From assembly GCF_001999245.1 (NCBI RefSeq), contig NZ_CP019630.1, positions 1,922,001 to 1,986,000 of the forward strand: DNA of 64,000 nt, written 5' to 3'. Below the pieces are notes generated by a model. The model worked only from the letters and a program-made list of their open reading frames with translations, had not been told where the DNA came from and did no database searches. Below are positions 37,319 to 46,441 of the stretch, one piece after another; the first letter of the stretch is position 1; every line of letters begins with the position of its first letter. The stretch comes from Roseibium algicola (GTDB taxonomy: Bacteria > Pseudomonadota > Alphaproteobacteria > Rhizobiales > Stappiaceae). Made by a program: the position numbers and the translations under genes.

Positions 37319-37449
37319 GGAATTCCTCTCCCGTACGACGCTAGAGCGAAATGCGCTTAAGATGACCCGTTTGAACCTGGTTCCGACCCCGGACGAACCG
37401 GCGCAGCCTTCTGGCCAAACGACCCAACCTCAACTCACCTCACCCCAGT

Positions 37450-37523
37450 TTACGTTTACGCAAACGTAAGCAAATCAAAGCGTTGTCTAGGTGCGTAATA
37501 GCGCCAACGCTTCAAAAGGTCAA
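37450..37523 (-). promoter_or_regulatory. Candidate sdh promoter with palindromic operator
   Basis: On the minus strand TTGACC (37518-37523) and TATTAC (37495-37500) are spaced by 17 bp as a plausible sigma70-type promoter. About 20-40 nt downstream of the predicted start is a perfect palindrome TTACGTTT-N4-AAACGTAA (37450-37469). A site in this position suits a repressor. The regulator is not identifiable from this window. The rest of 37319-37595 shows no ORF. Confidence 0.5.
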
Positions 37524-37595
37524 AATATCCTATAGGCCTAATTGCAAGGAAACTACTTCTATATCGTTTAAATTCATCCGGTGACAGAAAGTGAC

Positions 37596-38531
37596 CTAAA
37601 CGTGAGCCCCTTCGCCCCCGTGGGGAACGCCGAACACCGACCAGCCGGTTTTGTGAGCAAAATGCTCCATTGCTTCCGTGCCCAGCTTGGAATTGCCGTA
37701 CTTGTTGAGACCCGGCGACCAGACGGCGATCGACGCCCGGCTTGGCGAAATCACGAGAATGCCGCCGCCGACACCACTTTTGCCCGGCATGCCGACACGA
37801 AAGGCGAAATCGCCCGAACCGTCGTAATGGCCACAAGTCATCATGAGGGCATTGATCCGCCTCCGGCGCTCGATCGAAACAAGGCCCGGCATCCGGGGCG
37901 CATCCACCAGAAAGCGGCCGGCAAGCGCAAGCTGCCGGCAGGACATTTCAATGGCGCATTGATGGCAGTAGGTGCCAAGCACCTTGTCGACGGAAGCCCG
38001 CAGGTTGCCGTAGGACGCCAGATAATGGGCAAGCGAGAAATTGCGGTGTCCGGTGGCGAGTTCCGACTTCGCGACCTTCTCGTTCATGTGGATGCTGTCG
38101 TCGTCGCAGGCGGCGCGAATAAAGCGCAGCAATTCGCCCAGAGCTTCCCGTGGCGTTGATCCGGCCAGATAGGTATCCGTCGTCACCAGCGCACCGGCAT
38201 TAATGAACGGATTGCGGGGAATGCCATCTTCCCGCTCCAGAAGCAGGATCGAATCGAAGGAAAGCCCGGAGGGTTCGCGCCCAACCCTGTACCAGAGCTG
38301 ATCTCCGACCCGGCCGAGCGCCAGAGCAAGGGCAAAAATCTTGGAGACGGACTGGATGGAGAACGGCACATCGGCATTGCCGGCTGTGAATACCCTGCCA
38401 TCGGCCAGGGCGACGGCTATGCCGAACTGGTTGGGATCGATGCCTGCCAGTTCGGGAATATAGGTCGCGACATTGCCTTTGTCGGGATTGGCCGCAGCGG
38501 CTTCCGCGATTTCCGTCAGCAATTCCTGCAT
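37596..38531 (-). CDS. glsA: Glutaminase
   Basis: A 311-residue serine-dependent glutaminase with a beta-lactamase-like fold. The catalytic SxxK lies at residues 61-64 ([12 protein letters not shown]), and [21 protein letters not shown] and GVGGGI are conserved family segments. It converts glutamine to glutamate and ammonia, feeding 2-oxoglutarate metabolism encoded nearby. Single gene, divergent neighbours. Confidence 0.95.
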   Translation of the reverse strand: MQELLTEIAEAAAANPDKGNVATYIPELAGIDPNQFGIAVALADGRVFTAGNADVPFSIQSVSKIFALALALGRVGDQLWYRVGREPSGLSFDSILLLEREDGIPRNPFINAGALVTTDTYLAGSTPREALGELLRFIRAACDDDSIHMNEKVAKSELATGHRNFSLAHYLASYGNLRASVDKVLGTYCHQCAIEMSCRQLALAGRFLVDAPRMPGLVSIERRRRINALMMTCGHYDGSGDFAFRVGMPGKSGVGGGILVISPSRASIAVWSPGLNKYGNSKLGTEAMEHFAHKTGWSVFGVPHGGEGAHV

Positions 38532-38661
38532 GTGCTCCTCCGGTTCGGAGGGGCACTTGGTCAGATTGCCATGGGATATGCAAGTGTCGGGTGACGTGAC
38601 GCCATCCTGGCAGCCTCAATTGCCGGGCGTGGTCTCCAGCCCCGCAAGAGCAAGACAGTCT

Positions 38662-39342
38662 TCAGGCGCGCGCCACATTCTGCCGCTGCGCTGCCAGCAG
38701 CTTGAAAAGATGCAGCATGAAGATGGTCGCAAAGATCGGCGTCACCAGGTTGAGAATCGGCACGGCAAGCAAGCCGGCGATGATGAGACCACCGAGAAAA
38801 ACGGTTCCGCCCCGCGCCTTGCGGAATGCCTTCGCCTCGGCCGCCGGAAGGAAACGCATGGCGGCGAATTCGAAGAATTCCCGGCCGAGCAGGTAACCGT
38901 TCACGATGAAGAAGGCGACCAGATTGACACCGGGCACAAGCAGCAGCACCAGGGCAAACAGGTTGCCCAAAATCACGACGCCGGTGAACTTTATGGTCTG
39001 CACGATCGACTGCGACAGCGGCAGTGCGCGGCCCGGCTGGTCGTGCGGATAGTCTTTCTTGTCGACGATATCCGCGATTTCGTCCTGAAAGAGGCCGGCG
39101 AAAAGCGCTGAAATAGGCGCAATCAGGAAGCCGAGTACGAATATTGCGCCAATGCCCGTCAGAACGGATATCGCCGTGTCCATCCAGGCATAAGGCAGCG
39201 CGACGAAGGCCGCGATCACGCCCTGAAGGGCGATCCAGATGACCACAAGCACGCCAAGTGTAAAGCCAAGCATCTTCCAGAAAATTGCCCGGAACGGCGG
39301 TTCGAACACCTCGGACATGGCGCGGGAAGCAGCTTGGAACAT
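38662..39342 (-). CDS. EI24/CysZ-like inner membrane protein
   Basis: A 226-residue protein with four to six hydrophobic helices. The block AGLFQDEIADIVDKKDYP followed by VLLLVPGVNLVAFFIVNGYLLGREFFEFAAMR is the EI24 domain signature shared with CysZ sulfate permease. Whether it transports sulfate is unproven in this lineage. Start ATG 39342 has AAGG upstream; an in-frame extension to 39471 lacks similarity and overlaps the divergent promoter. Confidence 0.85.
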   Translation of the reverse strand: MFQAASRAMSEVFEPPFRAIFWKMLGFTLGVLVVIWIALQGVIAAFVALPYAWMDTAISVLTGIGAIFVLGFLIAPISALFAGLFQDEIADIVDKKDYPHDQPGRALPLSQSIVQTIKFTGVVILGNLFALVLLLVPGVNLVAFFIVNGYLLGREFFEFAAMRFLPAAEAKAFRKARGGTVFLGGLIIAGLLAVPILNLVTPIFATIFMLHLFKLLAAQRQNVARA

Positions 39343-39525
39343 GACACCTTCAAATTTCTCGTGAACGACCGCCTCGACATAAGTGCAGCGCCGATCATGT
39401 GCAAGCCCGCGGACGATAGGCGACTGAAAACTAAACTTATTGTTGTGCGAACCCGTTTCTGAAACTAGCATTTGTTAAACGGTTGTTCGTTGCCGGTACT
39501 TTACACCCCAGGTTCGGACCGCACG

Positions 39526-40272
39526 ATGCTGCATCTTCATTTCGCCCCCGACACCGACATCACCAAGGGACTGGCACCCGAAGCCCTGAAAATGTTCCAG
39601 TTCGAGTGGAACATCTATCACAAGCTGGTGCGTGCCAACGAAATGCACCACCGGGAAATCGGCCAGCTCTTGCGCGACGAGATCGGCAGACGTTTTGACA
39701 GGCCTTTCGCTTTTCTGGATCTGGCCTGCGGCGACGCCAGTCTTGCGCAGACGGTGCTTCAGGACAGCAAGGTCGCGACCTACGAGGGCCTCGACCTGTC
39801 ACGCCCGGCGCTGCAATGCGCCGCCCGGGTGATGAAAGACGTTCCGCATGATGTGGAACTTGCCGAAGAGGACATGGTGGAAGGCATCGTGAGCCGTCCG
39901 GCCAGCGCCAACTTCATCTGGTGCGGTTATTCCATCCATCATCTTCAGCGCGCGCAAAAACAGAAAATGCTGTCAGCGATCCGCAACGCACTCAAGCCGG
40001 GTGGCGTCTTCGTCTGCGCGGAGCCTGTGTGCCTGCCCGGCGAAACACGAGCCGATTATACACGCCGCTGGCAGAAAGAACTGCGCCACCGGTTTCGTTC
40101 ACTTACCGACGCCGAATATGACCACCTCTGGCAACACATCAGCACGCACGACTTTCCCGAGACCCCGGAAGATTGGTTGGCGATGGGCGAGACAGCTGGT
40201 TTTACATCGAGCCGGGAGATCTTCCGGTTTCCCGGCGATCTGTTTTGCGCCGCGTTTTTGTATGAGAAGTGA
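39526..40272 (+). CDS. Class I SAM-dependent methyltransferase
   Basis: A 248-residue methyltransferase. Motif I is FLDLACGDASLAQ, an acidic loop YEGLDLS follows, then IWCGYSIHHL and LKPGGVFVCAEPV as motifs IV-V. The N-terminal region is helical with EMHHREIGQLLRDEIG. Start ATG 39526 is preferred to the TTG at 39472, but its ribosome site is weak. Substrate unknown; single gene facing recR. Confidence 0.8.
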   Translation: MLHLHFAPDTDITKGLAPEALKMFQFEWNIYHKLVRANEMHHREIGQLLRDEIGRRFDRPFAFLDLACGDASLAQTVLQDSKVATYEGLDLSRPALQCAARVMKDVPHDVELAEEDMVEGIVSRPASANFIWCGYSIHHLQRAQKQKMLSAIRNALKPGGVFVCAEPVCLPGETRADYTRRWQKELRHRFRSLTDAEYDHLWQHISTHDFPETPEDWLAMGETAGFTSSREIFRFPGDLFCAAFLYEK

Positions 40273-40320
40273 GGCTGTCGGCTTCGGCAGTGTGCCAGGT
40301 GCCTGGTTTCCAGCGTGTTT

Positions 40321-40929
40321 CTAGAACCGCGTCCGGGCGCGCAGCGCCTGCGCCAGCGTGCCTTCGTCCAGATAGTCCAGTTCGCCGCCGACGGGCACCC
40401 CATGGGCGAGCCGGGTGACATTGACCTCAAGATGAGACAGCTGGTCCATGATGTAGTGGGCCGTTGTCTGCCCCTCGACGGTGGCGTTGATCGCCAGAAT
40501 GACTTCCGAAAAGCCTTCCGACCCGCAACGGTCGATCAGCGAGGCGAGATTGAGATCCTCCGGGCCGATGCCGTCGAGAGGCGACAGGGTACCGCCCAGG
40601 ACGTGATACCGGGCATTGACCGCGCCGGCACGTTCCAGCGCCCACAGATCGGCAACATCCTCGACCACCACCAGAACACTCTGGTCGCGTTTCGGATCTG
40701 AACAGATGGTGCAGGGATCGGACGTATCGACTGTGCCACAAGTGGAGCAGATGCCGATTTCCCGAACCGCAATGCCCATGGCGTCCGCCAGCGGCACCAG
40801 CAGCTGATCCTTTTTCTTGATCAGATGCAGCGCGGCACGGCGCGCCGAACGCGGGCCAAGCCCCGGCAATTTCGCCAGGAGCTGGATCAGCCGTTCGATT
40901 TCCGGTCCTGCCACACTTTTCTGTGCCAT
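40321..40929 (-). CDS. recR: Recombination protein RecR
   Basis: A 202-residue recombination mediator. [23 protein letters not shown] is the helix-hairpin-helix, the zinc finger is [17 protein letters not shown], and the Toprim domain holds [12 protein letters not shown] and [11 protein letters not shown]. It works with RecF/RecO to load RecA. Third gene of the dnaX-ybaB-recR cluster. Confidence 0.97.
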   Translation of the reverse strand: MAQKSVAGPEIERLIQLLAKLPGLGPRSARRAALHLIKKKDQLLVPLADAMGIAVREIGICSTCGTVDTSDPCTICSDPKRDQSVLVVVEDVADLWALERAGAVNARYHVLGGTLSPLDGIGPEDLNLASLIDRCGSEGFSEVILAINATVEGQTTAHYIMDQLSHLEVNVTRLAHGVPVGGELDYLDEGTLAQALRARTRF

Positions 40930-41081
40930 GGTTTTCTCTTCAGCGCGCGTTGACGACCACCTGAAAGACCTGCCGCGTCAAACCGGCCGGATCGCTCCCC
41001 TGATTTCCAGGAAGCAACCAAGAGGCCGGCTTACGAGGCATGGCGCGAGGCCCTTACGGCCGTCACGCACTTCAGTTGGTA

Positions 41082-41402
41082 TCAGAACGGCAGTTTCATG
41101 CCGGCGGGCAGGCCCAGACCACCCATCAGTTCCTGGGTCTTTTCCTGAATTGCCTGCTCGACCTTGGCACGGGCTTCGGTGTGGGCAGCAATCAGCAGAT
41201 CCTCGAGGATCTCCTTTTCCTCTTCCTTCAGAAGAGACGGATCGATCGACAGCGACTTCAGATCGCTCTTGCCGTTGAGACGCACGGTGACCAGGCCGCC
41301 ACCGGCCGAGCCTTCGGCCTCGATCTCAACGATCTGCTCCTGCAGCGAGCCCATCTGCTCCTGCATTTGCTTGGCCTGTTTCATCATCTTGAGGAAATCC
41401 AT
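41082..41402 (-). CDS. YbaB/EbfC family nucleoid-associated protein
   Basis: A 106-residue DNA-binding protein: MKQAKQMQEQMGSLQEQIVEIEAEG helix, GLVTVRLNGKSDLKSLSIDPSLL and EILEDLLIAAHTEARAKVEQA. It is in its standard position between dnaX and recR, and probably acts as a nucleoid protein. Confidence 0.95.
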   Translation of the reverse strand: MDFLKMMKQAKQMQEQMGSLQEQIVEIEAEGSAGGGLVTVRLNGKSDLKSLSIDPSLLKEEEKEILEDLLIAAHTEARAKVEQAIQEKTQELMGGLGLPAGMKLPF

Positions 41403-41491
41403 GGAACGACTCCTTCCAAACCCTCACATGGCGCGGATTTCCGCGACCTTACCTATCTGGGAACTGCATTTAGAAGAACAAGAAGCGCGGA

Positions 41492-43402
41492 TCAATCGTC
41501 TTCGTCATCCCCGAGCGCTTCGCTCAGGAGCGGATCGCTGACCATCGGGTCGGCCAGAGCAGCGTCGTCTTCTTCGGTGACCTGAACCTTCACGTCGACA
41601 ACACGGGCACCCGGGAACTGCGCCAGCAGGGCAGCAACGGTTGGGTGCGACTTCGCGTCGGACAGGAGTTGCTGCTGGTTGGCCTCCTGCTCCTCGTGGA
41701 TGGTCGGGCGTCCCTGAGTGCGGGAAACCACGACAAACCAGCGCTGTCCGGTCCATTCGGTCAGTTTGCGGCCGAACTCGCCGGCGATATCGGCCGGGGC
41801 GTCGTCCGTCGGCTGGATCTCGATCTTGCCGGGCTCGAATTTCACCAGACGCATGAGGCGCTGGATCTTGACCTTGAACGGAATGTCGCCCTTCTCGGAA
41901 GCAAGGGCGGCGCAATCGTAGAGGCTCTTGAGATTATACGCCGGCTGAGCCTGCGGCTCGGGCGCGGCTTGCGGCACTCCCTGAGGCGCGGGCCTGCCGC
42001 CCTGGATGGCCGAGAGCTGAGGGCGGGCGCTTGCCTGCATGGTCGGGCCACTGCCCGAACTGCCGGGCGCGTAGTTCATGCCGACAGCCATGGCGGATGT
42101 ACCACCGCCACCACCGGCAGGTGCTCCGCCACCACCAGATGGTGCCGCACCGCCAAACGGGTTCTGGCCGTTCTTGATCTGTGCCATCAGGTCGCCCGGA
42201 TCCGGCAGGTCCGCGGCATAGGCAAGGCGCACCAACACCATGTCGGCAGCGGCCAGTGGCTTGGACGCAGCCTGAACTTCCTGGACACCCTTCAAGAGGA
42301 TCTGCCATGCACGGGACAGAAGCCGAACGGAAATCTGCTCTGCAAACTCCCGGCCGCGCGCCCGTTCAGCTTCGGTCACGGACGCTTCGTCAGCCGATTT
42401 CGGCGCAACCTTCATGCGCGTGACAAGGTGCGTGAAGTCCGCCAGGTCCGTCAGCACGATGGCCGGATCCGCACCGACCTCATATTGCGCCTGCAGTTCG
42501 CCCAGGGCGTCCTCGATCCGGCCGGCCATGATGTGGCCGAAGAGGTCTATCACCCGGGCACGGTCCGCAAGACCCAGCATCTGACGCAGGTCTTCCGCCT
42601 CGATGGCGCCGGCGCCATGGGCCATGGCCTGATCGAGCAGGGACAGGGAATCGCGCGCCGACCCCTCCCCCGCACGGGCAATCAGCATCAGGGCTTCGTC
42701 GGAAATCTGGATGCCCTCGGCATCGGAGATCCGGCGCAGCAGACCGATCAGCTTGGATTGTTCGATCCGGCGCAGGTCGAAACGCTGGCAGCGCGACAGG
42801 ACCGTGATCGGCACCTTGCGGATCTCCGTCGTCGCGAAGATGAACTTCACGTGCTCCGGCGGCTCTTCCAGGGTCTTCAGCAGACCGTTGAAGGCGGCGT
42901 TCGAAAGCATGTGCACTTCGTCGATGATGTAGACCTTGTAGCGCGCCGTTGCCGGGCGGTAGCGAGCCGCATCGATGATTTCGCGAATGTCGTTGATGCC
43001 GGTGTGGGAGGCGGCGTCCATCTCGATGACGTCGACATGGCGGCCTTCCATGATGGCCTTGCAGTGCGTGCCTTCCTGGGTGAGCTTCACCGTCGGCTTG
43101 TCGGCAACGCCCGGCACTTCGTAATTGAGGCCCCGCGCGAGGATGCGGGCGGTGGTGGTCTTGCCGACACCGCGCACCCCGGTCAGCATCCAGGCCTGCG
43201 CAATCCGCCCGGTTTCAAACGCATTTTCCAGCGTCTGCACCATCGGCTCCTGGCCGACCAGATCCTCAAACGTCTTCGGCCGGTACTTGCGCGCAAGAAC
43301 GCGGTAAGCACCATCGTCGGTCGCCGGTTTCACCGCGCCCTGATCCGCCATCAACCCCGGCGTCTGCCCGCCGTCACTTTCGGAAAAGCCTGTCTCGTCC
43401 AT
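41492..43402 (-). CDS. dnaX: DNA polymerase III subunit tau/gamma
   Basis: A 636-residue clamp-loader ATPase. Walker A is GVRGVGKTTTAR, followed by the SRC motif in LSRCQRFDLRRI and the Asp box in YIIDEVHMLS. A Gly/Ala/Pro-rich linker (about residues 415-510) precedes the C-terminal tau domain. The Zn-finger cysteines of enterobacterial DnaX are mostly gone (LNYE...EGTHCKAIMEGRH), which is usual in alphaproteobacteria. Start at 43402 (MDETGF) is uncertain; 43420 and 43516 are alternatives without good ribosome sites. Confidence 0.95.
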   Translation of the reverse strand: MDETGFSESDGGQTPGLMADQGAVKPATDDGAYRVLARKYRPKTFEDLVGQEPMVQTLENAFETGRIAQAWMLTGVRGVGKTTTARILARGLNYEVPGVADKPTVKLTQEGTHCKAIMEGRHVDVIEMDAASHTGINDIREIIDAARYRPATARYKVYIIDEVHMLSNAAFNGLLKTLEEPPEHVKFIFATTEIRKVPITVLSRCQRFDLRRIEQSKLIGLLRRISDAEGIQISDEALMLIARAGEGSARDSLSLLDQAMAHGAGAIEAEDLRQMLGLADRARVIDLFGHIMAGRIEDALGELQAQYEVGADPAIVLTDLADFTHLVTRMKVAPKSADEASVTEAERARGREFAEQISVRLLSRAWQILLKGVQEVQAASKPLAAADMVLVRLAYAADLPDPGDLMAQIKNGQNPFGGAAPSGGGGAPAGGGGGTSAMAVGMNYAPGSSGSGPTMQASARPQLSAIQGGRPAPQGVPQAAPEPQAQPAYNLKSLYDCAALASEKGDIPFKVKIQRLMRLVKFEPGKIEIQPTDDAPADIAGEFGRKLTEWTGQRWFVVVSRTQGRPTIHEEQEANQQQLLSDAKSHPTVAALLAQFPGARVVDVKVQVTEEDDAALADPMVSDPLLSEALGDDEDD

Positions 43403-43566
43403 GAGCCGCACCATAACCATTTTTTCGAAAAGTGGGACGGGCTTTTGAAAGTTTTTGTGCGTCGGACTGCCCCGGGCCGCAATACCTTCAGGGAACCCTT
43501 TGCCCAAGCCACGCATTGAGTAACTGCCGGCCGTTATTTTCAGCCGGTTTTCATTAGGGAGATGAT

Positions 43567-43887
43567 ATGTCTGGAAAACTCTCGCACGACCTGTTCAGCC
43601 TCTGGTTCCAGGCGCCTGTCGTCATCGCCATGCGCTGCCAGAACTGGACCGCAAACCTTGCGGCGGGCACGGCCTGGACCAATCCGGAGCTTCATCGGAT
43701 GATAAGCGAAAAGGCTGCAGCTGCGACGGAAAGCGCGCTTGCCATGAACAGGGCGCTGCTACGTGATGGAATAACATCGTTTCAGCGGTACTGGCTGGGT
43801 GGGCAATCAATCGCGGCAAAGGGCACACGGCCCTATGCGAAGCGTGTCCGCGCAAACGCCAAGCGCCTGAGCAGGAAACCGCGGTAG
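43567..43887 (+). CDS. Short phasin-like protein of unknown function
   Basis: A 106-residue, mostly helical protein. WFQAPVVIAMRCQNW, RMISEKAAAATESALAMN and a basic C-terminal PYAKRVRANAKRLSRK resemble a group of short alphaproteobacterial phasin-like proteins that some databases name antifreeze proteins without evidence. GGGAGATGAT lies just before the ATG. Divergent from dnaX, convergent with the unknown 135-residue gene. Confidence 0.7.
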   Translation: MSGKLSHDLFSLWFQAPVVIAMRCQNWTANLAAGTAWTNPELHRMISEKAAAATESALAMNRALLRDGITSFQRYWLGGQSIAAKGTRPYAKRVRANAKRLSRKPR

Positions 43888-43899
43888 TTACCGATTTCC

Positions 43900-44307
43900 T
43901 CAGCCCTGATATCTGTCCGGCAACAAAAACCGTTGCCTTGCACCTGGCGACCCAAGCCGCGCGTCCGAATACCACGTTGCCATCAACGCCCTTGAGCTGA
44001 GATCCGGGTTCTTGGCAAGAAATTCGCCGAAGGTTTCATGCGGCGTCTCGGCCATCCGCTCCGACAGGATGCCCAGGAAGGCCAGGGTGATGGTGGTGTT
44101 GTACTTCTCCGGCACGCCTGCTCTGGAGGCGAGGCCACGCAAGGCGTTGCCATATCGGCAAGCCGCTTCCAGAAACTCGTACTTCTGCAGCATCTGGCAG
44201 GCAACGCCGATATGGTCCACATGGCTGAAGCCTTTTGCATCCAGCTGGCCAGCTTCGAAGCGATCGGAAAGCTGCGCGTAATCCCTAAGCTTCGGCATTT
44301 GTTTCAT
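43900..44307 (-). CDS. Unknown protein with FxHxDHIGVA motif, coupled to an RHH-like gene
   Basis: A 135-residue protein. FSHVDHIGVACQML (His29, Asp31, His32) opens a helical core, followed by KYNTTITLAFLGIL, FLAKNPDLSSRA and a C-terminal DARLGSPGARQRFLLPD. The pattern recurs in proteins I recognise only as uncharacterised; the His-Asp-His suggests a metal or catalytic site. It overlaps the upstream RHH-like gene by 23 nt, so the two are translationally linked. Confidence 0.72.
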   Translation of the reverse strand: MKQMPKLRDYAQLSDRFEAGQLDAKGFSHVDHIGVACQMLQKYEFLEAACRYGNALRGLASRAGVPEKYNTTITLAFLGILSERMAETPHETFGEFLAKNPDLSSRALMATWYSDARLGSPGARQRFLLPDRYQG

Positions 44308-44545
44308 CCTTCAGTTTGTGGCTGTCGGCCGCGCTCAGATCGAGGTCGTAAACGCTCTTGAGTTGCCGGATCTTGTCTAGCGTCTCCTTCGAAAACGGCG
44401 GCTTGTTCTCAAAAGCATGCAGCGCCATGCCCTCGATCAGGTCGCCAAGACTGATGTCCAGATGTTCGGCGAGCCCTTTCAGGACCTTCAGCAACCGTTT
44501 TTCCAGGCGCACACCGGTTTGAACGCGCTCAACTGATTTTTCCAT
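44285..44545 (-). CDS. Small ribbon-helix-helix-like protein, likely autoregulator
   Basis: An 86-residue basic protein. VRLEKRLLKVLKGLAEHLDISLGDLIEGMALHAF fits a ribbon-helix-helix fold (beta strand VQTGVRL then two helices), with a C-terminal tail. The start ATG 44545 has no ribosome site and coincides with the predicted transcription start, so it may be leaderless. It overlaps the next gene. RHH fold is inferred from pattern only; longer in-frame starts run into the ffs terminator. Confidence 0.65.
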   Translation of the reverse strand: MEKSVERVQTGVRLEKRLLKVLKGLAEHLDISLGDLIEGMALHAFENKPPFSKETLDKIRQLKSVYDLDLSAADSHKLKDETNAEA

Positions 44546-44551
44546 CTTGTT

Positions 44552-44581
44552 ATCATGGTACCAATGTACCAGATAAGTCAA
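44552..44581 (-). promoter_or_regulatory. Promoter with 16-bp palindrome over the RHH-like gene
   Basis: Minus strand: -35 TTGACT (44576-44581), -10 CATGAT (44552-44557), 18-bp spacer. A perfect TGGTAC-N4-GTACCA palindrome (44556-44571) lies between them and touches the -10. The layout fits a repressor operator bound by the gene's own RHH-like product. Confidence 0.6.
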
Positions 44582-44621
44582 CTTTTCGATTTGAGATGCG
44601 GAGAGCCCGAGCCTGAAAAAC

Positions 44622-44655
44622 AAAAAAGCACCGCGGAGAACCGGCGGTGCTTTTT
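44622..44655 (-). terminator. Rho-independent terminator of ffs
   Basis: AGCACCGC (44627-44634) pairs with GCGGTGCT (44644-44651). On the minus strand the stem is followed by TTTTTTG. It is 27 bp beyond the 3' end of the SRP RNA. Confidence 0.85.
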
Positions 44656-44681
44656 GGTAAAGCTGATGCTTTGGATAGGGT

Positions 44682-44778
44682 GGGAGGCTGGCACGGCGAC
44701 CCGTGCCGAGGCTCGTTAGGGCTGCTTCCTTCCGGACCTGACCCGGTTGGCGAGTGGCTCGTCCACCACCAACCTCCC
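44682..44778 (-). ncRNA. ffs: Signal recognition particle RNA, small bacterial type
   Basis: The minus-strand RNA contains the universally conserved GGTCAGGTCCGGAAGGAAGC core with the GGAA tetraloop and asymmetric loop that bind Ffh. The ends GGGAGGTTGG and CCAGCCTCCC pair to close the hairpin. About 97 nt long. It binds Ffh and targets nascent membrane proteins to FtsY. It lies upstream of dnaX-ybaB-recR as in many bacteria, here separated by three small genes. Confidence 0.95.
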
Positions 44779-44908
44779 GTGGGCCTTATATCAGAAGAAG
44801 GATGGGGTTTGGCAAGAGGGCAACACGGTTTTTTGTTCGCCGGGAAATCACACTCCCAAACCCGCCACGAAGCGTGTAGCCTTCGGGAAATTCTGCCCGG
44901 AGTGTTTC

Positions 44909-45328
44909 ATGTCATCCTTTGCCCTCAATGCCCGTCTCGAAGGCGACAGCTACTTCGTCAGCGATCTGACGCTGTGCACCGTCCGTCTGCTGAAAGATGC
45001 CAACTATCCCTGGCTGCTGCTCATTCCGCGCCAGTCGGACCTCGTCGAGATCATCGATCTGGAGGAGGCCGACCAGATGCAGTTGATGCGAGAAATCGCC
45101 CTGGCCAGCCGGGTGCTGCGCGAAGTGACCGACTGCGAGAAGCTGAATGTCGGCGCGCTCGGCAATCAGGTGTCCCAACTGCATGTCCATGTGATCGCCC
45201 GTTACCGGGACGATCCGGCCTGGCCCGGGCCGGTCTGGGGTGCGGTTCCGGCGCAGGAGTATTCCCACGACAGGGTGGAAACCCTGATCGAGAAGTTGCG
45301 GGATACCCTTGCCGGTGACGACGACTGA
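44909..45328 (+). CDS. HIT family hydrolase
   Basis: A 139-residue histidine-triad protein. The motif QLHVHVIARY supplies the HxHxHxx active site, and NYPWLLLIPRQ and EIIDLEEADQMQLMREI are typical of the HIT/GalT-like FHIT branch. It hydrolyses nucleotide phosphoramidates or dinucleoside polyphosphates. Start ATG 44909 has GGAG six bases upstream; an upstream in-frame ATG at 44747 lies in ffs and was rejected. Confidence 0.9.
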   Translation: MSSFALNARLEGDSYFVSDLTLCTVRLLKDANYPWLLLIPRQSDLVEIIDLEEADQMQLMREIALASRVLREVTDCEKLNVGALGNQVSQLHVHVIARYRDDPAWPGPVWGAVPAQEYSHDRVETLIEKLRDTLAGDDD

Positions 45329-45490
45329 TTGCCGGACCGGTCCAACTTCCTGCCTCGTAGCTGTTTCAATCTGCATTCAGATGTGATCGGCGGCTCCGGC
45401 AGGAAGCGGTTTCTCCAAGCTGGAAAATGCACTACGTGAAGAACCAGCACCTATTTACCTCCCGCCCCTTTCTCTTCCAAGGACTTTGAC

Positions 45491-46441
45491 ATGAACGCCA
45501 ACCCCGCCGGTTCCCTGGCCATGGAAATGAGTTTCCTCGGCAACACCCTTGACCGGCAATCGACACGGCGTGGCGATACCGCCTATCTGGCAAGTCTTCT
45601 GGAAAAGCCCGATACGCGCATCGTGCTGTCGACGGACCGGACATTGGTCTTTGCCGCGGGCGAAAACCTTGCCGCCGGGCATCGTCTGGAGGTCGCCCTT
45701 TCGATCGGAGCCGTGCGGGAGGAGATGATTTTCCTGGGACTGCGCCCGGAAAACGGCGAGGCCCTGTTCGCAACGGCCTTGCCCGCGACAGACGAAGACC
45801 TTGCGGATCGCACGGACCTTCAGCTTGTCGACTTGCGCACCCTTGCCCTGCAGAACGCATTTGCACCGCAGGACATGGGCGCACTTGCCCAGGCCCGCGC
45901 CCTGATCCACTGGCATCGCACGCATCAGTTCTGTTCGCGCTGCGGCGAGAAAAGCCATCTGTCCGAAGCCGGATACCGTCGCGATTGCCCGTCCTGCGGC
46001 GGCCAGCATTTTCCGCGCACAGACCCCTGTGTGATCATGCTGATTACCGACGAGAGCGGAGACAAGGCCCTGCTGGGCCGCCCGGCCCGACTTCCGGAGG
46101 GCATTTACACCACCCTTGCCGGTTTCATGGAACCGGGAGAAACAATCGAACAGGCCGTGCGGCGCGAAACGCTGGAGGAAAGCGGGATCATTGTTGGCGA
46201 CGTCCGTCTGATTGCCAACCAACCCTGGCCGTTTCCGGCGAACCTCATGCTCGGCTGTATCGGCAAGGCAACCTCCTTCGACATCGCCATCGAGGACGAC
46301 GAGCTTGAAGCCTGCAAGTGGTGCGACCGGGACGAAGTGCGGCAAATGCTGGCCGATACGCATCCCGAGGGCCACAAGATACCACCTTCGATTTCCATCG
46401 CCTTTGAACTGATCAAGGGCTGGCTCGACGGAACGCTCTGA
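45491..46441 (+). CDS. nudC: NADH pyrophosphatase NudC
   Basis: A 316-residue Nudix enzyme that splits NADH to AMP and NMNH and can decap NAD-RNA. A zinc ribbon with CSRCG and CPSCG precedes the Nudix box GFMEPGETIEQAVRRETLEESG; the SQPWPFPxxLM-like stretch (NQPWPFPANLMLG) is the NudC signature. The stop overlaps the next ATG (ATGA), so the two are coupled. Confidence 0.95.
   Translation: MNANPAGSLAMEMSFLGNTLDRQSTRRGDTAYLASLLEKPDTRIVLSTDRTLVFAAGENLAAGHRLEVALSIGAVREEMIFLGLRPENGEALFATALPATDEDLADRTDLQLVDLRTLALQNAFAPQDMGALAQARALIHWHRTHQFCSRCGEKSHLSEAGYRRDCPSCGGQHFPRTDPCVIMLITDESGDKALLGRPARLPEGIYTTLAGFMEPGETIEQAVRRETLEESGIIVGDVRLIANQPWPFPANLMLGCIGKATSFDIAIEDDELEACKWCDRDEVRQMLADTHPEGHKIPPSISIAFELIKGWLDGTL

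Noticed and set aside
41645..43519. A 624-codon open frame opposite dnaX
   Set aside because: Antisense shadow; dnaX motifs are clear on the minus strand.
44647..45318. Open frames running through ffs into the HIT gene
   Set aside because: The region is the SRP RNA; the HIT protein clearly begins at 44909 in another frame.
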